From NCBI RefSeq assembly GCF_025685685.1, contig NZ_JAGSYH010000009.1:1-64000 (forward strand): a stretch of DNA of 64,000 nt, in the 5' to 3' direction. Of the stretch, positions 8,388 through 16,439 are shown in pieces. The notes beneath the pieces are model-generated. The model was given only the letters and a program-made list of their open reading frames with translations, was not told where the DNA came from and made no database searches. A program made the translations under genes and the position numbers. Within the stretch, counting starts at the first letter, position 1. Each line of letters opens with the position of its first letter. The stretch comes from Acidicapsa dinghuensis (GTDB taxonomy: Bacteria > Acidobacteriota > Terriglobia > Terriglobales > Acidobacteriaceae).

Positions 8388-8727
8388 GTTGTCTTAGGCA
8401 GGGAAATCCGGAATCACCGAACCCTGAGTCACTTATGACCTCAAACGCCAAAGAACCTCCAGACAGCACCTGTGCCACCTGGAGCGCTCTCCTGCGCTGC
8501 GTACGCCCGATTGGACCTCTCGCCGACTTCTGACCGGCCAGGCCTTCGCTCGCTTCTCGCAGTGCACGACTGAAAGCACGAGCGAGTGAGCAGCAATCGC
8601 GCGGATAAGGACCTGCGCGGCTCTACCACCCCCTCCTGACAATCACAACTGGCCACGTCTATAAGCTTTGCGTCGAACGCTCCTGTCTCTCGCGATGCTC
8701 AAAAACGTGCGCCGGAAGGAGGATGCC

Positions 8728-8955
8728 ATGATCCGGAATCTCAATTGCAAAATGGCCCGGAGGATTCTCCCCTTTGCCCTGCCCACACGCCCTGAGCTTC
8801 ACTGCGTCTGGGCGCCAACCGGTAATCCAGCTCAGCCATTGGCCTGCCGCTGGATCAGCAGCGAAACCACCAGTAGGGCCTCTTCGAAAACCCCTTATCG
8901 TCAGCAGACCGGCACATCGCCGGTCTCTGCCCAACCACGGCCACACTTAGTCTGA
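8728..8955 (+). CDS. Small cysteine-containing protein, 75 aa (candidate)
   Basis: The support is a strong ribosome binding site (GGAAGGAGGA) 5 nt before an ATG. The product begins MIRNLNCKMARRILPFALP and carries the segment LHCVWAPTGNPAQPLACRW, in which two Cys flank a Trp/Pro/Gly core. The C terminus is Ser/Thr/Pro-rich and looks unstructured. It lies 340 bp after the orphan CsoR-like palindrome, which could mean copper control, but that is inference. It could also be a chance frame; the ribosome binding site is the main reason to keep it. Confidence 0.45.
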   Translation: MIRNLNCKMARRILPFALPTRPELHCVWAPTGNPAQPLACRWISSETTSRASSKTPYRQQTGTSPVSAQPRPHLV

Positions 8956-9106
8956 GTTCGCCTGCGTCTCAGATGCCAGACGCTACCCTTCCTGATCCAG
9001 AAGCAATCTTTCATCATTCTGGAATTCATCCATCGGAAATCTGAATCTCTATTTTCGATTTCACTCATTGCACACAAAAGTTTTTCGCAATGTACAACTT
9101 CCGTCC

Positions 9107-9136
9107 TTGACGACCCTTACTCAGGGTATGCATACT
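9107..9136 (+). promoter_or_regulatory. Possible promoter of the PIN-TRAM gene
   Basis: TTGACG (9107-9112) and CATACT (9131-9136) are spaced 18 bp, about 50 bp before the start codon at 9187. A GTATGCATAC palindrome overlaps the -10 box. Confidence 0.35.
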
Positions 9137-9186
9137 CCCCTTTTGTAATCGCCGGGCATCGTTCCCTCCCGGCGGGAGCCGTCATC

Positions 9187-10224
9187 ATGGATCTCATTCT
9201 GGTACGTATTCTTTTTGTTGCCTTAGTTTCTGCTGTTTGCTTCTTCCTCAAACCCTTCGGCGTTTCCGGACCCATCGCCGCAGGCTGTGGTGCATTCGCC
9301 TCCGCGGCAGCCATCGTCTTTGAATTCCGCGTCCGAGCGCTTTCCCTACGCCGCCTCATCGGAGCGGTCGCAGGTTCCGTCCTCGGCATCTTCGGAGCCT
9401 CACTCTTCTGCCTCGTCCTGCGCAGCGCCCTGCCCGCCGGAGCCACATCGGCCTCTGTACAGGTCTTCGTTCTGCTGCTCATGACCTACGTCGGCCTGCT
9501 CGTCGGCGCCAGCAAAGGTGACCTTCTCAACCCCGCAGCTCTCGGTGGCGTCTTCTCCGGCGAAAAGGTGACACGCAAGAACTACAAAGTTCTCGACACC
9601 TCGGTCATCATCGATGGCCGCATCGCCGATGTCGCTGACACCGGCTTCCTCGACGGAATCTACGTCATCCCCGAGTTCGTCCTGCGCGAACTTCAGGTCG
9701 TCGCCGACTCCACTGACGGATCAAAGCGTCAGCGTGGCCGCCGCGGACTCGACATGCTGCAGCGCATGCAGTCCAATTGCAACCTGCAGATCCAGATCGT
9801 CCCCGACGACTTCCCCTCCATCAAGGAAGTCGACCTCAAGCTCCTCGAACTTGCCAAGAAATGGGACGCCAAGGTCGTCACCAACGACTTCAACCTCAAC
9901 AAGGTCGCCCAGCTCCACCGCGTCGAGGTACTCAACGTCAACGATCTTGCCAACGCGCTCAAGCCTGTCGTCCTGCCGGGCGAGAAGATGAACATCGTCA
10001 TCCTCAAAGAAGGCAAGGAGTACAACCAGGGCGTCGGCTATCTCGATGACGGAACCATGGTAGTAGTCGACCACGCACGCAAGCTCATCGGTCGCAATGT
10101 TGAGATCACCGTCACGAGCGTTCTCCAGACCGCCAGCGGCAAAATGATCTTCGGACGCATGGAAGAGAACGGTCGCAGCGCCGACAGCCCGCGCACTCCG
10201 GTTCCAATCGAGATGACACACTAG
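9187..10224 (+). CDS. Membrane-anchored PIN-TRAM domain protein (YacL type)
   Basis: The 345-aa protein has three or four N-terminal membrane helices (about 5-22, 28-46, 57-80, 90-110), then a cytoplasmic PIN nuclease domain and a TRAM RNA-binding domain. The PIN domain starts at KVLDTSVIIDGRIADV (Asp137 first acidic residue), followed by IPEFVLRELQ, KRQRGRRGLDML and VVTNDFNLNKVA, giving the usual acidic set. The TRAM domain is about 270-330 (PGEKMNIVILKEG..GVGYLDDGTMVVVDHA). The layout matches Bacillus YacL and relatives, which are near-universal in several phyla and have unclear targets. It has no adjacent partner gene. Confidence 0.9.
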   Translation: MDLILVRILFVALVSAVCFFLKPFGVSGPIAAGCGAFASAAAIVFEFRVRALSLRRLIGAVAGSVLGIFGASLFCLVLRSALPAGATSASVQVFVLLLMTYVGLLVGASKGDLLNPAALGGVFSGEKVTRKNYKVLDTSVIIDGRIADVADTGFLDGIYVIPEFVLRELQVVADSTDGSKRQRGRRGLDMLQRMQSNCNLQIQIVPDDFPSIKEVDLKLLELAKKWDAKVVTNDFNLNKVAQLHRVEVLNVNDLANALKPVVLPGEKMNIVILKEGKEYNQGVGYLDDGTMVVVDHARKLIGRNVEITVTSVLQTASGKMIFGRMEENGRSADSPRTPVPIEMTH

Positions 10225-10347
10225 AGCCAGAGTGCCGAATCGGCTTCGGGCCGACATGCTCCACTGGCTCCGTTTGCCGAGCGCCATGAGACTCCAGTGC
10301 GTCATCCTGATCGAGTCACACTGATTGCATCGCGGGGACTTTTCACA

Positions 10348-11211
10348 ATGACTGCGCGCACACTTCGAAGACGGCTACCGTCTTTGCTGCTTCTCGTAGC
10401 CCTCGCACTCTCTTCTCTCATACGTGCGCAATCACCTGCACAGCCCACGCCATCAACTGCTTCCACTCCAGCAGAATCCCTCTCGTTTGAAGTCGCGGCC
10501 ATCAGGCTCAATAAATCAGGCGGTGGAAACTCCAGCTCCGACACCGATAACAACCGTTTCACCGCCGTCAATGTTTCGCTGAAGAGCCTCATGCAATACG
10601 ATGCCTACGGCATCCCGGCCTCACGTATTTTTGGTGGCCCTAAATGGCTTGATTCAGCCCGATTTGATATCGAAGCCAAGATGGATGACGAAACCACGGC
10701 CCGCTTGAAAAACCTGGACAGACAACAGCGCAATCTTCAAACCCAGGCTATCTTCCAGCAGCTTCTGGCCGATCGCTTCCAGCTCAAAACCCATTGGGAA
10801 ACCCGCGAACTCCCCACCTACGCGCTGGTCGTCGCCAGGAATGGTCCAAAGCTCAAGCCCACTGCGGACACAACAGGCAATTCCGGCACCTCGGTCAGTG
10901 GCAATGGATCCAGCGTCAATTTCAAAACTACCGGCCTCACCTTGGAACAATTCGCCGAGAGCCTTACTTCCTCCACCTCCGGTGATCTCGGACGCGAGGT
11001 CATCGACAAAACCGGCATCCAGGGCCGTTACGACATTACCCTTAACTGGACGCGTGACACCGGCGCAAATGCCTCCGGCGATCCAGCACAAGGCTCAGGC
11101 CCATCTCTTTTCACCGCCATCCAGGAGCAGATCGGCCTGAAACTCGAATCCTCGAAAGGTCCTGTACGAGTCCTGGTCATCGACCACGCAGAGATGCCGT
11201 CAGACAACTAG
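10348..11211 (+). CDS. TIGR03435-family secreted protein
   Basis: The 287-aa protein belongs to a soil-bacterium family that is strongly expanded in Acidobacteria. Visible family features are FEVAAIRLNKSG near the N terminus, the ITAVNVSLKSLMQYDAYGI-like segment (here FTAVNVSLKSL), WLDSARFDIEAKMD, the LLADRFQLKTHWETRELPTYALVVARNGPKLK block and a C-terminal GLKLESSKGPVRVLVIDHAE. The ATG at 10348 gives a clean signal peptide (RRRLPSLLLLVALALSSLIRAQ). An upstream in-frame start (10297) would put 17 polar residues before it and is less likely. The function of the family is unknown. Confidence 0.88.
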   Translation: MTARTLRRRLPSLLLLVALALSSLIRAQSPAQPTPSTASTPAESLSFEVAAIRLNKSGGGNSSSDTDNNRFTAVNVSLKSLMQYDAYGIPASRIFGGPKWLDSARFDIEAKMDDETTARLKNLDRQQRNLQTQAIFQQLLADRFQLKTHWETRELPTYALVVARNGPKLKPTADTTGNSGTSVSGNGSSVNFKTTGLTLEQFAESLTSSTSGDLGREVIDKTGIQGRYDITLNWTRDTGANASGDPAQGSGPSLFTAIQEQIGLKLESSKGPVRVLVIDHAEMPSDN

Positions 11212-11239
11212 TGGTTCCGGCTCAACTCCTGCGATCGCC

Positions 11240-12241
11240 TCACGCGGCGTGATACACGATATCCCCTAAAGCCGGGTAGCGGCGGCCATAAAAAAGGACG
11301 GCATAGTAGCGAATCCAGACCGCGACTGGAGTTGCCAGACTTATAAAGACGCTAAGCCATAAACTTAAACATAAAAATATAAGTCCAACATCACCTGCTA
11401 TTTGAAGATACATTCCCGTGCCGGTAACACCTCCGCTCATCCTCGCCATTGACAGATCGACTATTTGAGCCAGCACCCAACCCAGTGAGCCGGCTATGAG
11501 CGCCAGAATGATCCAGGCTATGAATGGTAGCGCTGTGCGGAGAATCAGATACGAGATAAATTTTTCCCTGTCTGAACTGAAAATCGTGCGCAAAGCCTTG
11601 AATGCCGCGCCGAAGGACAAACCCTCCAATGCCATGTGCGGCAGAATAAAATCCTGCAGCATTACCTCAAGTACGGACGCTACAAGACAAACGAAACAGG
11701 TAAACCCCAGACTAGGGAAAAACAGGATAAGAAAGACTCCGGGATCCAGTTTGCCATTCGGCGTGCGAATGTTGAGAGTTACAAAGATCACCACAACATA
11801 CGCAAGAACGATCAGACATAACATGACAAGATCCAGCACCCAGACAATAAGATTCGCTCGGGATAGACGATCCGCCTGCGTCGGATATTTGCCCCAAACC
11901 TGCCGGATCTGGCTTGTCTTATGAATCAGACAATCGAAGAAAACAAAGCGGAGATGGATAACTACGCATAGAGTGAGACAAATGAACGTCACCGCTGCAA
12001 TCGGCAGTGGAATCGCATAGGGTATGTATTGTGCTTTGAATAGAGTAAAAACCCGGTCCCATGGAAGATTCAATTCCAACCCACACACCACTCCCAACGG
12101 TATGCTGATGAAAATGTCCTCTGTCATGATCGCCACTGCGGCCAGTTTGAGAAACCGTCGCCAGCTCAGAGGTTGATATAAGTAGTCGTATGTCCGCTTC
12201 ATCGCAGGCCACACGGCCTCAGAAGCAGAAAACTTCTTCAT
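11240..12241 (-). CDS. Polytopic membrane protein of unknown function, 333 aa
   Basis: I do not recognise a named family. About six or seven hydrophobic segments are visible (near residues 32-55, 75-100, 145-170, 180-205, 245-275, 290-320). The short loops contain Cys (VVCGL, FVCLVAS). The first 30 residues are cytoplasmic-looking (MKKFSASEAVWPAMKRTYDYLYQPLSWRR written here in part only). Base composition is AT-richer than the neighbours, and stretches such as 11,340-11,400 are A/T-rich, so recent transfer is possible. It stands alone between a secreted protein and an unrelated gene. Confidence 0.75.
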   Translation of the reverse strand: MKKFSASEAVWPAMKRTYDYLYQPLSWRRFLKLAAVAIMTEDIFISIPLGVVCGLELNLPWDRVFTLFKAQYIPYAIPLPIAAVTFICLTLCVVIHLRFVFFDCLIHKTSQIRQVWGKYPTQADRLSRANLIVWVLDLVMLCLIVLAYVVVIFVTLNIRTPNGKLDPGVFLILFFPSLGFTCFVCLVASVLEVMLQDFILPHMALEGLSFGAAFKALRTIFSSDREKFISYLILRTALPFIAWIILALIAGSLGWVLAQIVDLSMARMSGGVTGTGMYLQIAGDVGLIFLCLSLWLSVFISLATPVAVWIRYYAVLFYGRRYPALGDIVYHAA

Positions 12242-12488
12242 ATCGATTCACCAATCCAAATAGAATTCGGCGTGGCCACTGGATATTTTGGACAGCAGAA
12301 GTCTATTACATCGCCGCCGTTGCAGCTCGATCTGGCCTTGAACCATTGAATCGATAGAATTCGTCTTGAGCTTTCGTTTCACCATCTGCCCGGAAACTGC
12401 CCGGCACGCCTGCCGCAGCCTGAGCCGCATGCTCAAAAAGGTAAAATTCATTTAGAGCGCCAAGCGAACGCATCTAGAAGGACCAATC

Positions 12489-13421
12489 ATGACCTCCACC
12501 CTCAAAACCGCCCTCACCGATTCCATCCAGGCTGCGGCCTCCAAAGCCGGCCTGCAGCTTGTCTCCGCCATCGAGGGCAAGGACTTCCACGGCCACCCCA
12601 CCGCCGTATTCGAGCTCGCGCCCGCGGCCAATGCCGTCGCAGGCCGTACCCTTCGCCTCGAGCTCAGCGAGCAATTCGATTTCAACAAGCCTGACCTGCT
12701 TCCTGCCATGACGGCTCACCTCGCGGAAGAGGCAAAGCGCCTGCGCAATCCGCGCCCCGACACGTACGTGACCCTTGAAGGCCTGCCGATCTCCTTCCGC
12801 AAATTCCAGTGGCCGTTTCACCGCTCCACCTCCGGCGCCGACACCTACATCGTCCATGGCGAGGCCTACATCGAAGACGGCACCGGCTCTCCGCTGCACG
12901 CCAAACTCTCCGCCTCCATGACCGTCACTTTCGCTGAGATTGTGCCCGCGCCCGAGCAGCCCTATGCTGAGACCTTCGTCTACAACGCTATCCGCAAAAC
13001 CATCGATATGGGCCAGCTTGAGTTCGTGAAGAGCGGCAACCGCCAGCCTGTTCCCGTCACCACCCGCTATTACTCGCGCTGGCAAAAGAAGTTCATCTTT
13101 ACCGACACCAATGACGCAGCACGCCTCGACTTCCTGCTGCTCAAGACCTACTGGCTCTCCGGCGTCCTCGGTCAAAACCAGCCCGTCTGGATCGCCGATC
13201 CGCGCGATGCCCAGTACCTCAACACCACGGAAGCCGACTTGCTGCGCATGGCCGGTGATGAAGCCGGACAAGGCCTGCTCACGCTCAACGGAGAATATGC
13301 CGCTCCCACCGCTCAGCTCATGGCCCGCGCCGATGAGTTTCGCGAGAAGCTCCAGAAGGCGCTGGCCATCACCAAGCCTCAATTCAACGAAGAGATGCGC
13401 GCCGGCCACGCCAACATGTAG
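12489..13421 (+). CDS. Hypothetical cytoplasmic protein, 310 aa
   Basis: I do not recognise the family. The start is supported by AGAAGGA 8 nt upstream. The protein is soluble with mixed alpha/beta composition. Conserved-looking stretches are GLPISFRKFQWPFHR, YNAIRKTIDMGQLEFVKSGNRQP, TRYYSRWQKKFIFTDTND and FLLLKTYWLSGVLGQ. The C terminus (LMARADEFREKLQKALAI) is helical. It stands alone, with a possible leader from 12,242. No motif suggests an enzyme class. Confidence 0.8.
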   Translation: MTSTLKTALTDSIQAAASKAGLQLVSAIEGKDFHGHPTAVFELAPAANAVAGRTLRLELSEQFDFNKPDLLPAMTAHLAEEAKRLRNPRPDTYVTLEGLPISFRKFQWPFHRSTSGADTYIVHGEAYIEDGTGSPLHAKLSASMTVTFAEIVPAPEQPYAETFVYNAIRKTIDMGQLEFVKSGNRQPVPVTTRYYSRWQKKFIFTDTNDAARLDFLLLKTYWLSGVLGQNQPVWIADPRDAQYLNTTEADLLRMAGDEAGQGLLTLNGEYAAPTAQLMARADEFREKLQKALAITKPQFNEEMRAGHANM

Positions 13422-13446
13422 GTAGCTGCAACCATTTCAAAGCAAT

Positions 13447-14706
13447 CTAAGCTGGCGACTCACCGAGGGCCGCCAGCTTTTTGCTGTTTTGCACCATCGG
13501 TTCAGACACAGGCTCAGCGCCGGCCTCTGCACTCTCCCGCCACATCCGCCGGTAGGCCATCGCATACGCGCCGATCATCAGGAACGTACCGTAAGCTCCC
13601 CACATGCGCCCGTTGGCCATCACCAGCGGCAACGCAAGAGCCGGCAGATATACGGCTGCCCAGCAAAGCAGCGGGCGCCGCACCCGGAACGCATATACCA
13701 GCAGAGGAACGGTGCAGAAGACCGGTATGTCGGCCTCATACTGCATCAGCCGCGGATTCATGAGGAAGATGGCGCAGATAATCATCCCAATCCACACGTC
13801 GTCGTTGACGGGATATTCGACTTTATCCATGCGCCGCCGCAGCAGGAACAGCGAGACCAGCAATCCCAACCCGAGCAGGCCCAGCACCGCATAGGGCACA
13901 AGTCCCACGCGTCCGGTGAACTTCGCGACATAGTGCGCCAGCACACCAAAGACTCCAAATCCATAGTGCACCGGAATCACAATGCACTGACGCACCGCCC
14001 ACAAATAACCCGCGTAGAGCGACGGCCACTCGGCCTTCTGTACGACATACAACGCGCCAACGATCACGGCCGTTGCGATGCTCTTCACCCACTGCTTCTT
14101 GCCTGCAAACACCGGCAGCAGCAGCAAAGGCAGCAGCGTAAACTTCGTCAGCGTTACCGCAATCACCGCGAGGTAAAACCATCCCCAGCGATTCCTGAGC
14201 ACTCCCGGCACCGCTGCAATAAAGACGGTGCAATAGATCAGCGTCGCCACGTTGCAGCAAAACAGCGCTTCCTCGCCCATGTACAACGGCCCGACAAAGA
14301 ACAGCAGCAGCGCCATCAGGGGCGTAAGCCATGGCTGCCGCAATATGTACTTCGCCAGCACCAGCGGCAGCGCCAGCGTAGCCGCAAAATGCGCAATCAG
14401 GTAAACCACCAGCGCCACATGCGGCCCAAGCAGCCGCACAAAACCGCCCGCGACGAAGATGAAAACCGGCGGATAGATGTAATACAGCGGAGCTACCTGG
14501 CTCGAGTACGGCGACCGGCCCGCAAGCCACTCCCCAACCGCACTTTTAAAGATCGGAATATCCTCAAGCCACCAGCCCTTCCAGCTGAAGCGCCAGTGGA
14601 TGGCGAGAAACACGAGAATTCCGGCAATCAGGAGAAGCAGAACGAGTATCGTCGCCGGCCGCTTCACCTGTTCAACGCTCTTCTGGGATGTCGCAATTGC
14701 CCGCAA
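13447..14706 (-). CDS. GT87-type polytopic mannosyltransferase-like protein
   Basis: The 419-aa protein has about ten membrane segments and matches the GT87 (DUF2029) glycosyltransferase layout. An Asp-containing first periplasmic loop follows TM1 (WWLEDIPIFKSAVGEWLAGRSPY, quoted in part: EDIPIFKSA), then YIYPPVFIFVAGG. Known GT87 enzymes transfer mannose from polyprenyl phosphate to lipid- or wall-linked glycans at the outer face of the membrane. The TTG start at 14706 has CAGGAG 6 nt upstream. The gene is alone; no glycan cluster surrounds it, so the acceptor is unknown. Confidence 0.75.
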   Translation of the reverse strand: MRAIATSQKSVEQVKRPATILVLLLLIAGILVFLAIHWRFSWKGWWLEDIPIFKSAVGEWLAGRSPYSSQVAPLYYIYPPVFIFVAGGFVRLLGPHVALVVYLIAHFAATLALPLVLAKYILRQPWLTPLMALLLFFVGPLYMGEEALFCCNVATLIYCTVFIAAVPGVLRNRWGWFYLAVIAVTLTKFTLLPLLLLPVFAGKKQWVKSIATAVIVGALYVVQKAEWPSLYAGYLWAVRQCIVIPVHYGFGVFGVLAHYVAKFTGRVGLVPYAVLGLLGLGLLVSLFLLRRRMDKVEYPVNDDVWIGMIICAIFLMNPRLMQYEADIPVFCTVPLLVYAFRVRRPLLCWAAVYLPALALPLVMANGRMWGAYGTFLMIGAYAMAYRRMWRESAEAGAEPVSEPMVQNSKKLAALGESPA

Positions 14707-14816
14707 CGGATCTCCTGGGTTGTGTGGCTCGGAAGCTCATTATCCCAGAGGAAATGCCTAACCGCAATCAACCCAAAGTAGAACAGCCACCGTCGAGATC
14801 TTCGTATTTCGGTCCG

Positions 14817-15329
14817 TTAGCCCAACGGCTGTCCGCATGATGAGCAGAACCGTGAGCCTAGCGGATTGGTATTGCGGCAGTTAGAGCAGACCACCAGCGT
14901 TGTCTCGCCGCTCACCCCTGGCGCAGGTGTCACCATCGGCGCCCCGGGTACCGGTGCCGTTGCGTATCCCGGCGCCGCGGCATAGCCCTGCGCACCCGCG
15001 AATCCCGGCGCAACCCAACCCGGATATCCAGCCCACCCAGGAACCGTAATGCCCAGCGCCGCCGCTAAGGCTGCTGCCTGCACCGCGTTGTACATCCGCA
15101 CCCGGCCCGGCATGAAAAAGCACTCCACCCAGCCGATAATCCACGGAATTCCCGTCCACGAAAACACCAGGTACAGCACACCCAGCCCAATGCGGCCCAT
15201 GTAGAAGTGGTGAGCGCCAAACCCGCCCAGAAACAGCGCCAGCAGCACCGCAATCAACTCATCCTTGCGCACCGCCTCATACTGCTGTTGAAAAATAACC
15301 TGCTGATTCGGATATGGCGCCGTGCCCAT
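14817..15329 (-). CDS. TM2-domain protein with C-terminal zinc ribbon
   Basis: The 170-aa protein has a TM2 domain at about 23-75 with LLALFLGGFGAHHFYMGRIGLGVLYL, quoted here by its core GGFGAHHFY, and a second helix with GIPWIIGWVE. A Gly/Ala/Pro-rich linker (about 95-140) leads to a zinc ribbon with CSNC and CSSC (C-x2-C pairs). TM2 proteins are small membrane proteins of unclear role. The ATG at 15329 lies close to the window of a possible promoter but nothing specific is visible. Confidence 0.85.
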   Translation of the reverse strand: MGTAPYPNQQVIFQQQYEAVRKDELIAVLLALFLGGFGAHHFYMGRIGLGVLYLVFSWTGIPWIIGWVECFFMPGRVRMYNAVQAAALAAALGITVPGWAGYPGWVAPGFAGAQGYAAAPGYATAPVPGAPMVTPAPGVSGETTLVVCSNCRNTNPLGSRFCSSCGQPLG

Positions 15330-15444
15330 GGCATCACCTCATGAAAGTGTCTGGTCGGAAAGGCCTGACAAGTTTATATACGACGCACGCGCCGCGCGAG
15401 TTCATTTACCCCATAAATCCTGTCTGGATTTGATCGCGATGCAA

Positions 15445-15927
15445 TCACAACAGCTTGCGATAGTGAATACACCGATCCACGACAACATACCCCAGCGCCT
15501 CATGCGCGCGCTGTGACATCTCATCATCCAGCCACGTATCGGACGCCATCTCCGCGCATCCCTGCTCCCGCGCCCACGCCTCAGCCGCGGCGACCAGTGC
15601 GCTGCCCACCCCATGACGGCGTGCGTCTTCCTCGACAAACCATCCTTCCAGAAATCCCACCGGCTTTCTGCCGTCGCAGCCATCGGCATGCGAACGTAAA
15701 CCCACTTCGAGAAATCCGCACAGGCCGCGGTCCTGCCGCTCCGCCACCAGAATCACAACAGGCAGGGTGCTTATAGCCTCACCCGCAAGCTTCGCCGCCA
15801 CTTCCTGTCTGTGCTCCTCAACCGTTCCATCCGGCCATAACGCAGCGCACATAGCCGCTATCCGGTCGCAGTCCTGCGGCTCGGCAAACCTCACGCGAAA
15901 TCCGGAAACTTCCGCTACGTCTTCCAC
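15445..15927 (-). CDS. GNAT acetyltransferase resembling AAC(6')-I
   Basis: The 160-aa protein is a single GNAT domain. The acetyl-CoA loop is ARRHGVGSALV after FLEGWFVEEDAR, and the end AEMASDTWLDDEMSQRAHEALGY followed by DRCIHYRKLL resembles aminoglycoside 6'-N-acetyltransferases of the AAC(6')-I type. Such chromosomal relatives often have other or unknown substrates, so resistance is not implied. The GTG start has GGGAG 5 nt upstream. It diverges from the riboflavin kinase gene 87 bp away. Confidence 0.8.
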   Translation of the reverse strand: MEDVAEVSGFRVRFAEPQDCDRIAAMCAALWPDGTVEEHRQEVAAKLAGEAISTLPVVILVAERQDRGLCGFLEVGLRSHADGCDGRKPVGFLEGWFVEEDARRHGVGSALVAAAEAWAREQGCAEMASDTWLDDEMSQRAHEALGYVVVDRCIHYRKLL

Positions 15928-16013
15928 AACGCTCCCGCTTATCGTGCCTTTCGGCTACCCTGCTATGTTCAAACCAGCAAAGGAAACCGTCACTCTGCAC
16001 AAGGAGAACACGT

Positions 16014-16409
16014 TTGGCCATTCTGCGCGGCGTCGTTGTCTCCGGCATGGGCAACTTCTCGTATTGGATCGAGAAGCTCCGCGACCACTACGAAGCTAAG
16101 ACCGGCATGCACCTTTTCCCCGGAACACTCAACGTGCAGCTCGACCAGCCCTACACCCTTCCCGGAGACGTCATTCGCCTGGAAGGCGCGGAATACGGCG
16201 GCACGGTCTCCATCAACATCGTCCCTTGCCGCATCAACGGCCTGCCTTCGTTCCTTCTCCGCACCGACGCCAACGAACAGGGCCGCGGCCACCATCCCCG
16301 CACCATCATCGAAATCGCGACTGACGTGAAGCTGCGCGATCACTTCCATCTCACCGACGGCTCACTTGTCGAAATCGATCTCCCCGATGACCCCACGCAG
16401 GACGACTGA
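16014..16409 (+). CDS. ribK: CTP-dependent riboflavin kinase, archaeal type (DUF120)
   Basis: The enzyme is predicted to phosphorylate riboflavin to FMN using CTP, as shown for the Methanocaldococcus family founder. The 131-aa protein matches that family across its length: GVVVSGMGNFSYWIEKL at the N terminus, then the hallmark FPGTLNVQLD, LEGAEYGGTVSINIVPC, HPRTIIEIATDVKLRDHFHLTDGSLVEIDL (quoted by its core EIATDVKLRD). Bacteria normally use the unrelated RibF. The TTG start is set by AAGGAG at 16001-16006, 7 nt upstream. LigA follows 30 bp later on the same strand, so co-transcription is likely. Confidence 0.85.
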   Translation: MAILRGVVVSGMGNFSYWIEKLRDHYEAKTGMHLFPGTLNVQLDQPYTLPGDVIRLEGAEYGGTVSINIVPCRINGLPSFLLRTDANEQGRGHHPRTIIEIATDVKLRDHFHLTDGSLVEIDLPDDPTQDD

Positions 16410-16439
16410 CCCACCGTCCGCCTAGCTATAATCCGGCCC

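Larger units (their letters stand above)
8193..8727. other. Intergenic region with terminator and CsoR-like operator
   Basis: Over 500 bp without a supported gene. It contains a terminator (8277-8308) and a CsoR-type palindrome (8369-8387). A 32-codon frame at 8434-8532 (MTSNAKEPPD..., two Cys) is the first frame after the palindrome but lacks a good ribosome binding site, so I do not call it. Confidence 0.5.

Noticed and set aside
12248..12451. 67-codon minus-strand frame before the membrane protein gene
   Set aside because: No start signal and a basic, low-complexity product.
13489..14781. Long plus-strand frame, 430 aa
   Set aside because: It is the reverse-strand shadow of the GT87-type gene, with Arg/His/Gln-rich composition typical of shadows.
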